Below, piece by piece: positions 32,039 to 32,441 of a DNA stretch of 32,441 nucleotides. Numbering within the stretch: the first letter of the stretch is position 1; each line of letters starts with the position of its first letter. The stretch is from positions 1 to 32,441 of the forward strand of contig CALFDJ010000029.1 of the NCBI GenBank assembly GCA_937950325.1, given 5' to 3'. Under the pieces are notes generated by a model. That model did no database searches. It had not been told where the DNA came from and saw only the letters and a program-made list of their open reading frames with translations. The position numbers were made by a program, and so were the translations under genes. This DNA is from an uncultured Collinsella sp. (GTDB lineage: Bacteria; Actinomycetota; Coriobacteriia; Coriobacteriales; Coriobacteriaceae).

Positions 32039-32210
32039 GGATGCGGGGGAACCCCCGGCGAGGGTTCCCCCGGACCCCCTCCTGCGCTTTGTTAAGTAAT
32101 AAGAGAGTTCCGCGCTTAAGCGGAGCGCGGCCAGGGACGCTGTCCCTGGACCCTGCCACCTTTGAAAAGGTGGACGAAACTTTCAAACGCGCGCGAAGCG
32201 CGCAGCGCGA
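32039..32210. repeat. Cluster of four short palindromes
   Basis: Four perfect hairpins lie in 160 bases: 32044-32072 (11-bp stem around GGGGGAACCC), 32131-32149 (CCAGGGAC, 3-base loop), 32156-32173 (CCACCTTT, 2-base centre) and 32089-32103-like GCGCGC at 32189-32194 with 32198-32203. Such G/C palindrome trains are seen in intergenic DNA of some gut bacteria outside Coriobacteriia. One or more may terminate the two convergent genes. Confidence 0.7.
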
Positions 32211-32441
32211 TTAATTCATTATGTCGCGGGTGAGGGCCTCGATGCGCTCGGTCCACTTTTTGAGATCCTTGTTCGGCCGGCCCTCGGCGCCCTTTACGGC
32301 GCGCAGCAGGGCTTCCGCCGCGGCCACGAGCGCGGCAAAATACTTGTTCATGGGCCTGCGCTCCGGCGCGGGCTGTTTCTGCGGCACCGGCACGCCCTCG
32401 GTCACGGTCACGAACTCGCCCTTCGCGAGGTCGTACGACGT
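32211..32441 (-). CDS. Unidentified protein, partial (5' end beyond window)
   Basis: A reading frame open to the window edge encodes at least 76 residues ending ALTRDIMN. The visible part is TSYDLAKGEFVTVTEGVPVP, then a Gln/Pro/Arg stretch, then a helical Ala/Lys/Glu-rich tail (NKYFAALVAAAEALLRAVKG). No domain is recognised. It converges on the chimera, with a palindrome cluster between. It shares the high G+C of that end. It may be a small hypothetical or the tail of a larger protein. Confidence 0.5.
   Translation of the reverse strand, partial: TSYDLAKGEFVTVTEGVPVPQKQPAPERRPMNKYFAALVAAAEALLRAVKGAEGRPNKDLKKWTERIEALTRDIMN

Overview
The window looks like a chromosomal segment of a Coriobacteriia actinobacterium, most like Collinsella; that genus call is inference from gene content. 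Two sets of genes point this way. One is actinobacterial: a GarA-type FHA protein beside a MerR regulator, and LexA boxes of the CGAAC-N4-GTTCG type. The other keeps the Firmicutes-like order RNase J, FtsK, RodZ-like, PgsA, CinA, RecA, RNase Y, SpoVS, MiaB. Most of the window has moderately high GC and dense coding. The last ~2.4 kb is clearly richer in G+C and looks foreign or rearranged.

Bases 1-18386 (+ strand) are a housekeeping run. rnj, ftsK and a RodZ-like gene are followed by yajQ, rimO, pgsA and pncC. A terminator and a textbook SOS promoter then lead into recA and recX. A new promoter drives rny, which is followed immediately by an unrecognised GHKL-type ATPase, then spoVS, miaB, miaA and hflX. 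Several junctions are one-base stop/start overlaps (TGATG or TAATG), which suggests translational coupling.

Bases 18371-21275 form an SOS and nucleotide-supply block. lexA and a coupled membrane acyltransferase-like gene read leftward. A LysM membrane protein (likely SOS division inhibitor), nrdR and dut read rightward. Three LexA boxes spaced exactly 28 bp apart fill the divergent lexA/LysM region. A perfect 12-bp inverted repeat covers the nrdR start codon.

Bases 21276-21657 hold no gene but contain a very strong terminator flanked by two inverted copies of a ~65-bp palindromic element. Then come a glycolipid glucosyltransferase-like gene (-), trxB (+), a DUF1836 regulator (+), degV (-) and a secreted NlpC/P60 hydrolase (-). 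A leftward cluster follows in transcription order: a second pgsA-like gene, a GarA-like FHA gene, a MerR gene and apt.

From about 30000 to the end there is a lantibiotic-immunity type ABC transporter (ATPase plus EpiE/MutE-like permease). The third gene is an in-frame chimera: the start of a MutG-like permease joined to the C-terminal quarter of diaminopropionate ammonia-lyase. It is followed by a dense run of short palindromes and an unidentified partial gene at the edge. This end is either a real deletion/transfer scar or an assembly join.
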